In this document: positions 34,769 through 44,485 of the stretch, piece by piece
How positions within the stretch are numbered: the stretch's first letter is position 1
Layout of the letters: each line of letters begins with the position of its first letter
NCBI GenBank assembly: GCA_034422835.1
Contig: DAOUJJ010000011.1
Span: forward strand, 1 to 64,000
Source of the DNA: VXMO01 sp034422835
GTDB taxonomy: Bacteria > Chloroflexota > Dehalococcoidia > UBA6926
Length of the DNA: 64,000 bases
Reading direction: 5' to 3'
The notes under the pieces: model-generated
The model's input: the letters and a program-made list of their open reading frames with translations, nothing else
Told to the model about the DNA's origin: nothing
Databases searched by the model: none
Translations under genes and position numbers: made by a program

Positions 34769-36235
34769 ATGGCAGACTCGACGAGCAACGGGGTGCTGGG
34801 AACGTTTTCCTCGCCGGGCGAGGTAATCTCCTACCTGGCCGAAAACGACATCAAGATGGTCGACCTGCGGTTCACGGACTTGCTGGGGACAACGCAGCAC
34901 TTCACGATCCCCGCAGCCCTGCTGGACGAAGGCATGTTCAGAAACGGCACGGGCTTCGACGGCTCAAGCATTCGCGGATTCCAAACAATCGACGAGTCCG
35001 ACATGCTCGTGGTGCCCGATCCCGCCGGCGCGTACGTGGACCCGCTGTTGCAGGTCTCGACCCTGGCCGTGATCTGTGACATCCGCGACCCCGTAACAGG
35101 GCAGTCCTATTCACGCGACCCGCGCTACGTGGCGCGCAAGGCGGAGGAGTATCTCAAGAGCACCGGCATCGCGGACACCAGTTTCTGGGGCCCGGAGGCG
35201 GAGTTCTTCATCTTCGACAGCGCCCGCTACGACTACCAGCAGAATGAGGGCTACTTCTTCATCGACTCCAACGAGGGCATCTGGAACTCCGGCATGGAGA
35301 GCTTCCTGGACAGCCCCAACCTGGCCCATCGTCCGCGCAACAAGGGCGGCTACTTCCCCCTCCCCCCCGTCGATACGCAGCAGGATTTGCGGTCTGAGAT
35401 CATCCTCTCGATGATGGACGCCGGCCTGAACATCGACAAGCACCACCATGAGGTGGCCACCGCGGGACAGGGCGAGATCGGCCTCCACTACGGGCCGCTG
35501 GTGGCCGAGTGCGACGCCATCCAGATTTACAAGTACATCGTCAAGGAAAAGTCGCGACAGATGGGCAAGACCGCCACGTTCATGCCGAAGCCCATCTTTG
35601 GCGACAACGGCACCGGGATGCACACGCACCAGTCCCTCTGGAAGGACGGCGCCACCATCTTCTACGATGCGAACGGCTACGCGCAGACCAGCGAGATCAT
35701 GCGCTTCTACATCGGCGGGCTGCTCAAGCACGCCGCCTCCATCCTGGCCTTTGCCGCGCCGACGACGAACTCGTACCGGCGGCTGGTGCCGGGCTATGAG
35801 GCGCCCGTGAACCTCGTCTACTCGCAGCGGAATCGGAGCGCGGCAGTGCGGATTCCGATGTACGAGATGGACACGCCGGCCGCCAAGCGCATTGAGTTCC
35901 GCTGCCCGGATCCTCTGGCGAACTCCTACCTGGCATTCTCCGCGATGCTGATGGCGGGGCTGGACGGCATCCAGAACCGGATCGACCCGGGCCCGTCCGT
36001 GGACCACGACATCTACGAGATGGAGGGCGAAGAGGCGGCAGCGCTGCCCAACGTCCCCGGCAGCCTTGCTGAAGCCCTGGATGCGCTTGAGGCGGACAAC
36101 GAGTACCTGCTCAAGGGCGGCGTCTTCACGCCGGACCTCATCGAGGGCTGGATCTCCTACAAGCGGGAGAACGAGGTGGATCCGATGCGCCTCCGCCCGC
36201 ACCCCTACGAGTACTTCCTGTACTACGACGGCTAA
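34769..36235 (+). CDS. glnA: Glutamine synthetase type I (GSI-beta-like)
   Basis: A 488-residue enzyme forming glutamine from glutamate, ammonia and ATP. Seen are FDGSSIRGF, the metal and substrate segment AEFFIFD, MPKPIFGDNGTGMHTHQS, and NRSAAVRIPM. The C-terminal HDIYEMEGEEAA, LLKGGVF and MRLRPHPYEYFLYY follow the GSI-beta pattern, including a tyrosine at the adenylylation position. The ATG at 34769 has GGAAGGAG 7 bases upstream. A second, alpha-type enzyme follows. Confidence 0.95.
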   Translation: MADSTSNGVLGTFSSPGEVISYLAENDIKMVDLRFTDLLGTTQHFTIPAALLDEGMFRNGTGFDGSSIRGFQTIDESDMLVVPDPAGAYVDPLLQVSTLAVICDIRDPVTGQSYSRDPRYVARKAEEYLKSTGIADTSFWGPEAEFFIFDSARYDYQQNEGYFFIDSNEGIWNSGMESFLDSPNLAHRPRNKGGYFPLPPVDTQQDLRSEIILSMMDAGLNIDKHHHEVATAGQGEIGLHYGPLVAECDAIQIYKYIVKEKSRQMGKTATFMPKPIFGDNGTGMHTHQSLWKDGATIFYDANGYAQTSEIMRFYIGGLLKHAASILAFAAPTTNSYRRLVPGYEAPVNLVYSQRNRSAAVRIPMYEMDTPAAKRIEFRCPDPLANSYLAFSAMLMAGLDGIQNRIDPGPSVDHDIYEMEGEEAAALPNVPGSLAEALDALEADNEYLLKGGVFTPDLIEGWISYKRENEVDPMRLRPHPYEYFLYYDG

Positions 36236-36333
36236 ACGGCAACATCCCAAGCACAGCGGCGCGCCTGCGGGACTATTCGGCTGATGAGCGGCCGGGTCTC
36301 GCAGGTGCTCGCCGCCCCTCGGGGCGGTAATCC

Positions 36334-36349
36334 GTAACAACGCAGAACG
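36334..36349 (+). promoter_or_regulatory. GlnR-box-like GTAAC-N6-GAACG before the second glnA
   Basis: GTAAC at 36334 and GAACG at 36345, again 11 bases apart, 29 bases before the GTG start. It matches the a-site/b-site order of GlnR boxes with one change. Confidence 0.45.
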
Positions 36350-36377
36350 GCCAACCACAAGAAGCCACGGGAAAACG

Positions 36378-37727
36378 GTGGGAACGGTGGCAATACAGGC
36401 TGACGAATCGGCTAGAGAATTCGTGCTCCGAACAGTCAAGGAGCGCAACGTCAAGTTCATCAGGTTGTGGTTCTCGGACATCCTCGGGAACCTCAAGGGG
36501 TTCTCATTGAGTCCCGCGCAGCTTGAGGTCGCGCTTGAGCACGGCATCGGTTTCGATGGCGCGTCCATTGAGGGATTCGCCCGCGTTGACGAGTCGGACA
36601 TGGTTGCCGTGCCGGACCCCTCCACCTTTGCCATCCTGCCATGGCGTCCGGAGCACCCGGGCGTCGCCCGCATCTTCGCGGACATCTACACGCCGGAGGG
36701 CGAGCCCTTCGACGGCGACCCGCGCTATGTCCTCCGCCGCAACCTGCAGCGCGCGCAGGAACTCGGCTACACGTTCTATGTCGGCCCGGAGCTTGAGTAC
36801 TACTATTTCCGCGCGCCGGACGACCCGACGCCACTGGACAACGGCGGCTACTTCGATCAGATGCCGTTGGACGTGGCGTCAGACCTCCGCAGGGAAACGA
36901 TCCTGACGCTGGAGGAGATGGGGATCGAGGCGGAATACAGCCACCATGAGGTCGCGCCCGGGCAGGACGAGATCGTCCTGCGGTACACGGACGCGCTGAC
37001 GATGGCCGACAACTGCATGACCTATCGCCTTGTGGTGCGTGAAATCGCGCGGCAGCACGGCGTCCATGCCACGTTCATGCCGAAACCCATTACCACTGAG
37101 AACGGCAGCGGCATGCACACGCACCAGTCACTCTTCAGGGGTGAGGCCAACGCCTTCTATTCCCAGGACGACCCGAATAACCTATCCCCGATTGCCCTGA
37201 ATTTCATCGCGGGACTGCTTGAGCACGCCCCGGCATTCACCGCCATCACCAACCAGTGGATCAATTCCTACAAACGGCTCGTGCCGGGCTATGAGGCGCC
37301 GGTGTACTTGACGTGGGCACACAGGAACAGATCGGACCTCATCCGCATCCCCCGCGTGCCGCCCGGCAACCCGGAGGCTGCGCGTCTCGAATACCGAGCG
37401 CCTGATCCCGCCTGCAACCCGTACCTCGCCTTCTCAGTCATGCTCGCCGCCGGCCTTGACGGCATCGAGCGCAATCTGCAGCCGCCGGAGCCCTTGAACG
37501 ACAATGCCTTTGGCATGTCCGAGGCGCAGCGGGCCGAGATGGGCATCGGCGAACTGCCGCGAAGCCTCCATGAGGCAATCCTGCTGACAGAGCAGAGCGA
37601 CCTTGTACGAGGCGCGCTGGGCAAGCACATCTTTGACAGCTTCATCCGCAACAAGCGGATCGAGTGGGATTCCTTCCGCGCGCACGTGACGGACTTTGAA
37701 ATCGACCGCTACCTACAGACTTTGTGA
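36378..37727 (+). CDS. glnA: Glutamine synthetase type I (GSI-alpha-like)
   Basis: A 449-residue glutamine synthetase, shorter than its neighbour and lacking its adenylylation-type loop. FDGASIEGFARVDESDM, GPELEYYYF, MPKPITTENGSGMHTHQS, NRSDLIRIPR and EYRAPDPACNPYLAFSVML are conserved. GSI-alpha enzymes are controlled by feedback and regulator binding rather than adenylylation. Start is a GTG at 36378; another GTG 9 bases later is possible. Two adjacent glnA types under one regulator suggest division of labour with ammonia supply, which is inference. Confidence 0.92.
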   Translation: MGTVAIQADESAREFVLRTVKERNVKFIRLWFSDILGNLKGFSLSPAQLEVALEHGIGFDGASIEGFARVDESDMVAVPDPSTFAILPWRPEHPGVARIFADIYTPEGEPFDGDPRYVLRRNLQRAQELGYTFYVGPELEYYYFRAPDDPTPLDNGGYFDQMPLDVASDLRRETILTLEEMGIEAEYSHHEVAPGQDEIVLRYTDALTMADNCMTYRLVVREIARQHGVHATFMPKPITTENGSGMHTHQSLFRGEANAFYSQDDPNNLSPIALNFIAGLLEHAPAFTAITNQWINSYKRLVPGYEAPVYLTWAHRNRSDLIRIPRVPPGNPEAARLEYRAPDPACNPYLAFSVMLAAGLDGIERNLQPPEPLNDNAFGMSEAQRAEMGIGELPRSLHEAILLTEQSDLVRGALGKHIFDSFIRNKRIEWDSFRAHVTDFEIDRYLQTL

Positions 37728-37778
37728 AATTCGTCGCATACCCCGTGAGTTTGAAGGGGGTTTTGTGTACAATTGGCT

Positions 37779-40700
37779 ATGGCCTCAATAGAAGCACGTC
37801 GATGGCGGCGTCCTGAAGCGCCGCCCCTATACGATCCCATCCACGAAAAGGATGCTTGCGGAACCGGCTTTATCGCACAGGTTTCCGGCGTCCCGTCGCA
37901 TGACATCGTCAGGCAGGCAATCACTGCCGTCACCAACCTCACGCATCGCGGCGCGGTGTCCGCGGACGCCCGCACGGGCGATGGCGCGGGCATCCTGACA
38001 CAACTCCCGCGCAAGCTGCTCCTCCGCGAGTTGGCCTCACAAGGCATTTCCGACGTCTCCGGCGACGACCTCGCCGTCGGCATGGTTTTCTTCACTCCGG
38101 CCGACCCTGAGGGCGCGGAACACGCCACCAAGACCATCGAGGAAGAAACGTCCCGGCGCGGTCTGCGCTTCCTCATGTGGCGCGACGTGCCGAACGATCC
38201 GTCCGTGCTCGGCGAGCAGGCGCTTGCGACGCTGCCGGACATCCGGCAGGCGATCATTGCTTGTCCACCTGACATGGACAAAGATGCCTTTGAGCGCGCA
38301 CTGTACCTGGTGCGGCGAGCCGTCGAGGCAGAGATGACCGGGCGGGGTGATGACGAGTTCTACATCCCGTCCTTTTCGTCACGGACAGTTGTGTACAAGG
38401 GTCTGCTTGTCGCCACGCAGTTGTCGGGCTTCTACAAAGACCTGGATGACCCCGATTTCGAGTCGGCTCTGGCCGTCTTCCACCAGCGCTATTCCACAAA
38501 CACGTTCCCCAACTGGCAGCTCTCCCAGCCGTTCCGGTTCCTGGCCCACAATGGCGAGATCAACACGCTGCAGGGCAACCGCAATTGGCTGCGGGCGCGT
38601 GAGGCCGACCTCAGTTCAGATGTGTGGTCGAAGGATGATCTGCGGACCATAACGCCGGTGACAGCGCAGGGAGTCTCCGATTCCGCCTCGCTGGATCACG
38701 CATTTGAACTCCTGCAGGTGTCCGGTCGGAGCCTGCTGCACTCGATGATGATGCTCACGCCGGAGGCGTGGGAGAACATGCCCCACATGGACGAGGACCT
38801 GCGCGGGTTCTATCGCTACCACGCATCCCTGACCGAGCCGTGGGACGGCCCCGCCGCGCTGGCGTGGTCGGACGGTGAAACAGTCGGCGCGTCGCTGGAT
38901 CGCAACGGCCTGCGCCCTGCCCGCTACATCATCACGGATGACGGCCTCGTCGTCATGGGCTCAGAGGTCGGCGTTCTGCCGGACATCTCTATTGACCGCA
39001 TCGTCGAAAAGGGGCGGCTCGGCCCCGGGCACATGATTGCCGTTGACACGCGCAGCGGCCGAATCATGAAGAACGGCGACATCAAGAGCGAAATCGCTGT
39101 GCAGCAGCCGTACCGCGAGTGGGCGGAGCGGCAGTACATCAAGCTGAACGTGCCCATCCGCGCTATGCAGAACGGCGCGGGGCATCACATCGAGGATGAG
39201 ATGGAGTTGATGCGCCGCCAAAAGGCCTTTGGCATGACGGCGGAAGAGCTGCTCATCATCATCAAGCCCATGGTGCAGGAGGGCAAGGACGCCACGTATT
39301 CGATGGGCGATGACACGCCGTTGGCGGTCTTCTCCCGGATGCAGCCTTCCCTGTTCAACTACTTCAAGCAGCGATTCGCCCAGGTGACGAACCCGGCCAT
39401 CGACCCCATCCGCGAGGCCATCGTCATGTCCGCCGAGACATACCTCGGGCCGCGCGACAGCATGCTGCGGGAGCGGGAGGAGGCGGCGCATCTGCTTGCT
39501 ATCCCCGGCCCCGTCATCCGCGATCACGAGTTGGACGCCATCCGCGCTGTCGATTCACCGCATCTTTCGTCCGTCACCCTGCCGACAGTCTTTGCCGTTG
39601 AGGACGGCCCTGACGCGTTGGAGCGGGCGATTGACGATCTCTGCGAACAGGCAGTGTCCGCAGTGGACGCGGGGCATTCGATCATCATTCTCTCAGACAG
39701 GGCCGTTGACGAGCGGCACGCCCCCATCCCGATGATGCTGGCGCTCGGGGCAGTCCACCATGACCTCATTCGACGCGGCAAGCGCATGAAGGCGAGCCTT
39801 GTCTGTGACACGGGCGCGGCCAGAGAGGTACACCATTTCGCGGCTCTCATCGGTTACGGCGCTAGCGCCGTCAACCCCTACCTCATCTGGGAGAGCCTGC
39901 GTGAACTCTTCGAACGCGGCGAGTTCAGCGAGGAGGAGGACGAGGACTACACCATCGCCAAGTACCAGGCGTCGGCCAACAAGGGCGTGCTGAAGATCAT
40001 GTCCAAGATCGGCATCTCGACAGTTACGTCCTACCATGGCGCCCAGATTTTCGAGGCCATCGGCCTCAGCGACGAGATCGTTGAGAAGTGCTTCGCGGGC
40101 ACGCCGTCGCAGGTGGGCGGACTGGGATTCCGCGAGTTGGCGGCGGACGTCCTCGCCCGGCAGGATCGCGCCTTCAACTCGGAACTGACGCCGAAATCCA
40201 AGCTGGAAGACCACGGATTCATCCGCTATCGCAAGAGCGGAGAGTTCCACGCCAACAACCCCATCGTCGTGCGCACGCTCCACAAGGCCGTCCGGTCCGG
40301 CGACTACGAGGACTATGTGCCCTACCGCGACGCGCTGAACAATCGGCCGGTCTCCTCGCTGCGGGACGTACTGACGTTCAATAAGACGCGTGAGCCGATT
40401 TCCATCGACGAGGTGGAGCCAATCGAAGAGATCTGGAAACACTTCACGACGGGCGCAATGTCGCTCGGCGCGTTGAGCCCCCCCGCGCACGAGACCCTGG
40501 CGATGGCCATGAATCACATCGGCGGCGCGTCTGACACAGGAGAGGGCGGTGAGGACCCGCGGCGGTTCCGCGGCCTTACGCGCGGCTACAACGCCAACAC
40601 CAAGATCAAGCAGGTCGCGTCAGGCCGTTTCGGCGTCACGCCGGAATACCTGGCCATGGCCGAAGAACTTGAGATCAAGATGGCGCAGGGCTCCAAGCCC

Positions 40701-42356
40701 GGCGAGGGCGGACAACTCCCGGGCCACAAGGTTATTGAGTACATCGCCTATATTCGCCACACCCAGCCCGGCATCACGCTGATCTCGCCGCCGCCGCACC
40801 ATGACATCTACTCCATCGAGGATTTGGCACAGCTCATCTATGACCTCAAGACGGTCAATCCCCGCGCCAAGGTCAGCGTCAAGCTGGTGGCGGAGGCAGG
40901 CGTCGGCACAATCGCCGCCGGCGTCGCCAAGGGCTACGCGGACAAGGTTCAGATTTCAGGCCATGAGGGCGGCACGGGCGCGAGCCCGCTGTCATCCATC
41001 AAGAACGCCGGCACGCCGTGGGAGTTGGGCCTGACGGAAGCGCAACAGGTCCTGGTGATGAATGACCTGCGTGGCCGTGTCAAGCTGCGCACGGACGGCG
41101 GAATCCGCACGGGGCGCGACGTAGTCATAGCAACGATGCTCGGCGCGGATGAAGTCGGCTTTGGCACAGTCGCCCTGCTCGCGCTTGGCTGTGAAATGGC
41201 GCGTCAGTGTCACCTGAACAGTTGCCCCGTCGGGGTGGCCACCCAACGCGACGACTTGATCGCCAAGTTCAACGGCTCCGTCGAGACAGTCGTGAATTAC
41301 TTCACGTTCGTCGCAACGGAGGTCCGTGAAATCCTTGCAAGCATCGGCGTGCGCTCGTTGAATGAGATCATCGGCCACCCGGAGTTCCTGACGCTGCGCC
41401 CGGACATTGAAGAGTTCGAGCGCGCTAGGTTCGTTGACGCCCTCAAGCTGATCGCCCCTGCCGACCCCACATTCCAGCGTCCGGTCAGCAATGAGCAAGA
41501 CCGCAACGACAGGCCGAACGACGAGAAGCTCGATGACCGCATCCTCTCGGAAATCACCGGCGCAATCGAGAGCAGGAATCACGTTTCGCTGTCCTATGAC
41601 ATCAGGAACGCGCAGCGCACGGTCGGCGCGCGCATCTCGGGAGCCATCGCGCACCGTTACGGCGTGAAGGGACTGCCCCCCGGCACGATCGACCTGTCGT
41701 TCACCGGTTCCGCCGGGCAGAGCTTTGGCGCGTTCCTGAATGAGGGCGTGCGGATGACGCTGACGGGCGAGGCGAATGACTATGTCGGCAAGGGCATGGC
41801 GGGTGGTGAGCTCGTCATCAGGCCGCCTGCCGATGCGAACTTCGAGACGCACAAGAACTCCATCATCGGCAACACCTGTATCTACGGCGGCACGGGCGGG
41901 TACTTCTTTGTTGCCGGACGCGCGGGAGAGCGGTTCGCAGTGCGAAACAGCGGCACGCAGGCCGTTGTGGAGGGCGTGGGCGATCACGGCTGTGAGTACA
42001 TGACCAGCGGAATCGTCGTGGTGCTCGGAACGGTGGGGCGCAACTTCGGCGCGGGCATGTCCGGCGGAGCGGCGTTCGTACTGGACGAGAACGGTGATTT
42101 CCCGTCGCTGTACAACCAGGAACTGCTGGTCCTGGACAGGCTTGAAGACGATGACGACGAGCGGCACGTGCTGGAGCTCATCGAGCGCCATGCCGAAACA
42201 ACCGGCAGTAAGCGCTCCGCGGAGATCCTGGCCGACTGGCCCAGGTACCGCGCGATGTTCTGGAAGGCGCTTCCGGCGCAGCTGCGGGATAAGAATCTCT
42301 CGCTAGCCGAGGTACTCAAGAAGGTTGAGGGCGCCGCGCTCGTAACAGCGCATTAG
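37779..42356 (+). CDS. gltB: Glutamate synthase large subunit
   Basis: A 1525-residue protein. A short propeptide precedes the glutaminase nucleophile cysteine in HEKDACGTGFIA. Then come the class II amidotransferase domain, central domain, FMN-binding synthase domain (GSKPGEGGQLPGHKV), an iron-sulfur cysteine cluster (CHLNSCPVGVATQ) and the C-terminal beta-helix. It makes two glutamates from glutamine and 2-oxoglutarate. No gltD follows, so electrons may come from ferredoxin or a remote subunit. ATG at 37779; a TTG at 37773 is less likely. Confidence 0.95.
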   Translation: MASIEARRWRRPEAPPLYDPIHEKDACGTGFIAQVSGVPSHDIVRQAITAVTNLTHRGAVSADARTGDGAGILTQLPRKLLLRELASQGISDVSGDDLAVGMVFFTPADPEGAEHATKTIEEETSRRGLRFLMWRDVPNDPSVLGEQALATLPDIRQAIIACPPDMDKDAFERALYLVRRAVEAEMTGRGDDEFYIPSFSSRTVVYKGLLVATQLSGFYKDLDDPDFESALAVFHQRYSTNTFPNWQLSQPFRFLAHNGEINTLQGNRNWLRAREADLSSDVWSKDDLRTITPVTAQGVSDSASLDHAFELLQVSGRSLLHSMMMLTPEAWENMPHMDEDLRGFYRYHASLTEPWDGPAALAWSDGETVGASLDRNGLRPARYIITDDGLVVMGSEVGVLPDISIDRIVEKGRLGPGHMIAVDTRSGRIMKNGDIKSEIAVQQPYREWAERQYIKLNVPIRAMQNGAGHHIEDEMELMRRQKAFGMTAEELLIIIKPMVQEGKDATYSMGDDTPLAVFSRMQPSLFNYFKQRFAQVTNPAIDPIREAIVMSAETYLGPRDSMLREREEAAHLLAIPGPVIRDHELDAIRAVDSPHLSSVTLPTVFAVEDGPDALERAIDDLCEQAVSAVDAGHSIIILSDRAVDERHAPIPMMLALGAVHHDLIRRGKRMKASLVCDTGAAREVHHFAALIGYGASAVNPYLIWESLRELFERGEFSEEEDEDYTIAKYQASANKGVLKIMSKIGISTVTSYHGAQIFEAIGLSDEIVEKCFAGTPSQVGGLGFRELAADVLARQDRAFNSELTPKSKLEDHGFIRYRKSGEFHANNPIVVRTLHKAVRSGDYEDYVPYRDALNNRPVSSLRDVLTFNKTREPISIDEVEPIEEIWKHFTTGAMSLGALSPPAHETLAMAMNHIGGASDTGEGGEDPRRFRGLTRGYNANTKIKQVASGRFGVTPEYLAMAEELEIKMAQGSKPGEGGQLPGHKVIEYIAYIRHTQPGITLISPPPHHDIYSIEDLAQLIYDLKTVNPRAKVSVKLVAEAGVGTIAAGVAKGYADKVQISGHEGGTGASPLSSIKNAGTPWELGLTEAQQVLVMNDLRGRVKLRTDGGIRTGRDVVIATMLGADEVGFGTVALLALGCEMARQCHLNSCPVGVATQRDDLIAKFNGSVETVVNYFTFVATEVREILASIGVRSLNEIIGHPEFLTLRPDIEEFERARFVDALKLIAPADPTFQRPVSNEQDRNDRPNDEKLDDRILSEITGAIESRNHVSLSYDIRNAQRTVGARISGAIAHRYGVKGLPPGTIDLSFTGSAGQSFGAFLNEGVRMTLTGEANDYVGKGMAGGELVIRPPADANFETHKNSIIGNTCIYGGTGGYFFVAGRAGERFAVRNSGTQAVVEGVGDHGCEYMTSGIVVVLGTVGRNFGAGMSGGAAFVLDENGDFPSLYNQELLVLDRLEDDDDERHVLELIERHAETTGSKRSAEILADWPRYRAMFWKALPAQLRDKNLSLAEVLKKVEGAALVTAH

Positions 42357-42370
42357 GGGAAGCGCCCGTC

Positions 42371-42400
42371 ACACCGGCGTGTCCCCAAGGGGTCTTTCTT
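42371..42400 (+). terminator. Possible terminator after gltB
   Basis: ACACCGGCGTGT then CCCCAAGGGG precede TCTTTCTTT. The stems are short and the T-run broken, so this is a weak call. The rest of 42357-42544 shows a leader with the small hairpin CGGCGTTAGCCG and nothing else certain. Confidence 0.35.
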
Positions 42401-42544
42401 TCCGGTGGCGACGGCAAAGACGGGAAATTGCATTTTGCTGGTCATTACGTGATAGACTACCCCATCCGGCGTTAGCCGACGATTCGTGGCCGCGAAGGGC
42501 TCGAGTGGGGAATAGAGCCTCGCCGCCGTTCAAAGGAGATTCGC

Positions 42545-43273
42545 ATGAAGGCTGTCATTTTGGCAGCGGGACATGGCTCTCGCTTTAGCCAATACGGTAT
42601 CCGCCATAAGGCGCTCCTGCCCGTCAACGGGCAGACGGTGATTGACTACACACTGGACGGGATTCAACAGTCCGGCATAACGGACATCTGCATCGTCATC
42701 GGCCATGAGGGCCAGGCGTTGCAGGATGTACTGGGAGACGGCTCAACGCGGGGTGTCGACATCACGTATGTCATGAATACGGAGCACCATCGGGGAAACG
42801 CCGTTTCCGTCCTGACCGCGAAAGATGAGGTCGGCACGGAACCGTTCATCCTCTCCATGGCCGATCACATGCCCTCGTCAGACATCATCATGGGGCTTGT
42901 CGACGGCGCGAAGGAGAACGGGTGGGACCTGAATGCGCTCGCCGTGGACTTTGACCCTGACGACCGCGATGTCGAGGAGGGGACGCGCGTCAGCGTGGAT
43001 CATCACGGCCACATCGTGGCGATCGGCAAGAACCTGCCGAACTGGAACGGCATCGATTGCGGCGTGTTCCGGTTCACCCCTGCCATCTTTGAGGCCATAC
43101 AGGCCAAACTCGTGGAGGACAGTTCCCACGATGAACTGAGCCAGGCCGTGACGCGCATGATCCTCTCCGGGAACGCTCTCCATGCCCACGACGTTGACGG
43201 CGCGTTCTGGTTCGACGTGGACACGTGGGAAGACCTGAAGCTGGCGCGCGAGGCGCTCGGGTACGTCACGTAG
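42545..43273 (+). CDS. Sugar/inositol-phosphate nucleotidyltransferase (IPCT-like)
   Basis: A 242-residue nucleotidyltransferase: the N-terminal ILAAGHGSRF loop with KALLPVNGQTVIDYTL, LSMADHMPSSD in the metal position, and a C-terminal WFDVDTWEDL. Closest in pattern to the inositol-1-phosphate cytidylyltransferase half of the bifunctional IPCT/DIPPS enzyme. That reading is strengthened by a CDP-alcohol phosphotransferase 9 bases downstream. The RBS CAAAGGAG lies 9 bases upstream. Exact substrate is an inference. Confidence 0.7.
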   Translation: MKAVILAAGHGSRFSQYGIRHKALLPVNGQTVIDYTLDGIQQSGITDICIVIGHEGQALQDVLGDGSTRGVDITYVMNTEHHRGNAVSVLTAKDEVGTEPFILSMADHMPSSDIIMGLVDGAKENGWDLNALAVDFDPDDRDVEEGTRVSVDHHGHIVAIGKNLPNWNGIDCGVFRFTPAIFEAIQAKLVEDSSHDELSQAVTRMILSGNALHAHDVDGAFWFDVDTWEDLKLAREALGYVT

Positions 43274-43282
43274 CGCCGACGC

Positions 43283-43906
43283 ATGCACGAAGGCTTCGTC
43301 TCCCGCTACCTGAATCGACGTTTCTCGCGCCCCATCGCGCGGGCGCTCGTCCATACTCCCGTCACGCCGAACCAGGTTTCGCTCATCGCGTTCCTGATGG
43401 CCGTTGGAGCAGCTGCGCTCTTCTACTACGACCTCAACATATGGGCGGGCGTACTCGTTCAGGCGTCGTCCATCGTGGACGGCGTCGATGGCGACTTGGC
43501 GCGCGCCAAGAACATGGCGAGCCAATTTGGGGGATTCTTCGATGCTCTGCTGGACCGGTACGCGGACGCCGTCATCCTCGCCGGACTCGGCTATTGGGCA
43601 TTCAAATTCCAGGCTGGCGCCGATCAGACTACGACCACGATTCTCGCCGGGGCCGCCATCATCGGTTCACTGATGATCAGCTACAGCCGCGCGCGGGCGG
43701 AAGCCACGTTCGGCCAACCCTTTGAGGGTCTGCCCGGCGCGCTCGCGTCACGCGACCTGCGCCTGTTGGTGATTATGATCGGCGCGATCATCGGACAGGG
43801 CGTCGCGACACTGGCCGTCATCGGCGTCCTGACCAACATGGTTGTCCTTTGGCGCCTCGGCGTCGCCCGCCGGGGCAACGTGGGAGAGAGCATTGACGAG
43901 GACTAG
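43283..43906 (+). CDS. CDP-alcohol phosphatidyltransferase family membrane enzyme
   Basis: A 207-residue membrane protein with the full family motif DG-x2-AR-x8-G-x3-D-x3-D, seen as DGDLARAKN, then GGFFDALLD. Hydrophobic segments fill residues 35-55 and 100-190. It couples a CDP-activated alcohol to an acceptor alcohol in the membrane. With the preceding cytidylyltransferase it could make di-myo-inositol phosphate or an inositol lipid. In several organisms the two activities are fused; here they are separate genes. Confidence 0.82.
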   Translation: MHEGFVSRYLNRRFSRPIARALVHTPVTPNQVSLIAFLMAVGAAALFYYDLNIWAGVLVQASSIVDGVDGDLARAKNMASQFGGFFDALLDRYADAVILAGLGYWAFKFQAGADQTTTTILAGAAIIGSLMISYSRARAEATFGQPFEGLPGALASRDLRLLVIMIGAIIGQGVATLAVIGVLTNMVVLWRLGVARRGNVGESIDED

Positions 43907-43924
43907 CTCGAGCTATCAGCGACG

Positions 43925-43953
43925 TTGTCTACACCCTGTGGGTTGCATATACT
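43925..43953 (+). promoter_or_regulatory. Promoter of the toxin-antitoxin module
   Basis: TTGTCT (43925-43930) and TATACT (43948-43953) are 17 bases apart, 40 bases before the first antitoxin gene. Confidence 0.6.
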
Positions 43954-43992
43954 GCTGCTTGAAGCGCTCGACTAGTGGAACATTCAGGTAAA

Positions 43993-44253
43993 ATGACCAC
44001 ATCCAAGACACGGGTTACGCTCACAGTTGACGACGACTTCGTCGCACTATACAAATTGGCCGCCGAGAAGCGGGGCTTGACAACGTCGGAATTTGCGGAG
44101 AAACTCCTGCGATCCGTTATCGACGAAGGTCGTCCATCCTTTGTCGACAGGATGAGAGGGATGCTTGACCTCGAAAAGCTCCTGGAGAGGGCCAAGACAG
44201 ACGACAGGCTGAGGTATCTGTTGACCAAATATGGATACATTGAGTCCAACTGA
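43993..44253 (+). CDS. Antitoxin-like ribbon-helix-helix protein
   Basis: An 86-residue protein with a strand VTLTVDDDFVALYKLAAEKRG followed, after the first 20 residues, by a helix LTTSEFAEKLL, the pattern of ribbon-helix-helix DNA-binding antitoxins. The tail is helical and charged. It precedes a second similar small protein and a PIN toxin on the same strand, so the three probably form one module. ATG 43993 is preferred over 43975. Confidence 0.6.
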   Translation: MTTSKTRVTLTVDDDFVALYKLAAEKRGLTTSEFAEKLLRSVIDEGRPSFVDRMRGMLDLEKLLERAKTDDRLRYLLTKYGYIESN

Positions 44254-44263
44254 GGATTCGGGA

Positions 44264-44467
44264 ATGAAAAAAGAACTCACAATTTCCATTGACTCGCACA
44301 TCATGGAGGCTGCACAAAACTTAGCCCAAGAGTCCGGAATGACTCTCTCGGAGCTATTTGAGGATACTCTCATGCAAGTAGGCGACATCGGTAATGAGGG
44401 TTTTGGCGAACGAACGCCTGACAGAAAGTACCTCAGGGAACGCGCAGCCAAACTCAAGGCGCTGTGA
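44264..44467 (+). CDS. Antitoxin partner of the PIN protein
   Basis: A 67-residue protein: ELTISIDSHIMEAAQNLAQESG then MTLSELFEDTL, again a ribbon-helix-helix pattern (shown in two parts), with a charged C-terminal tail DRKYLRERAAKLKAL that could wrap the toxin. The ATG at 44264 follows GGATTCGGG. It ends 18 bases before the toxin start, the usual antitoxin-first order. Confidence 0.7.
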   Translation: MKKELTISIDSHIMEAAQNLAQESGMTLSELFEDTLMQVGDIGNEGFGERTPDRKYLRERAAKLKAL

Positions 44468-44485
44468 ACATAGGTCCGTGGCCAA

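Noticed and set aside
35111..36685. Minus-strand 524-codon frame
   Set aside because: Antisense to the two glutamine synthetase genes; product not protein-like.
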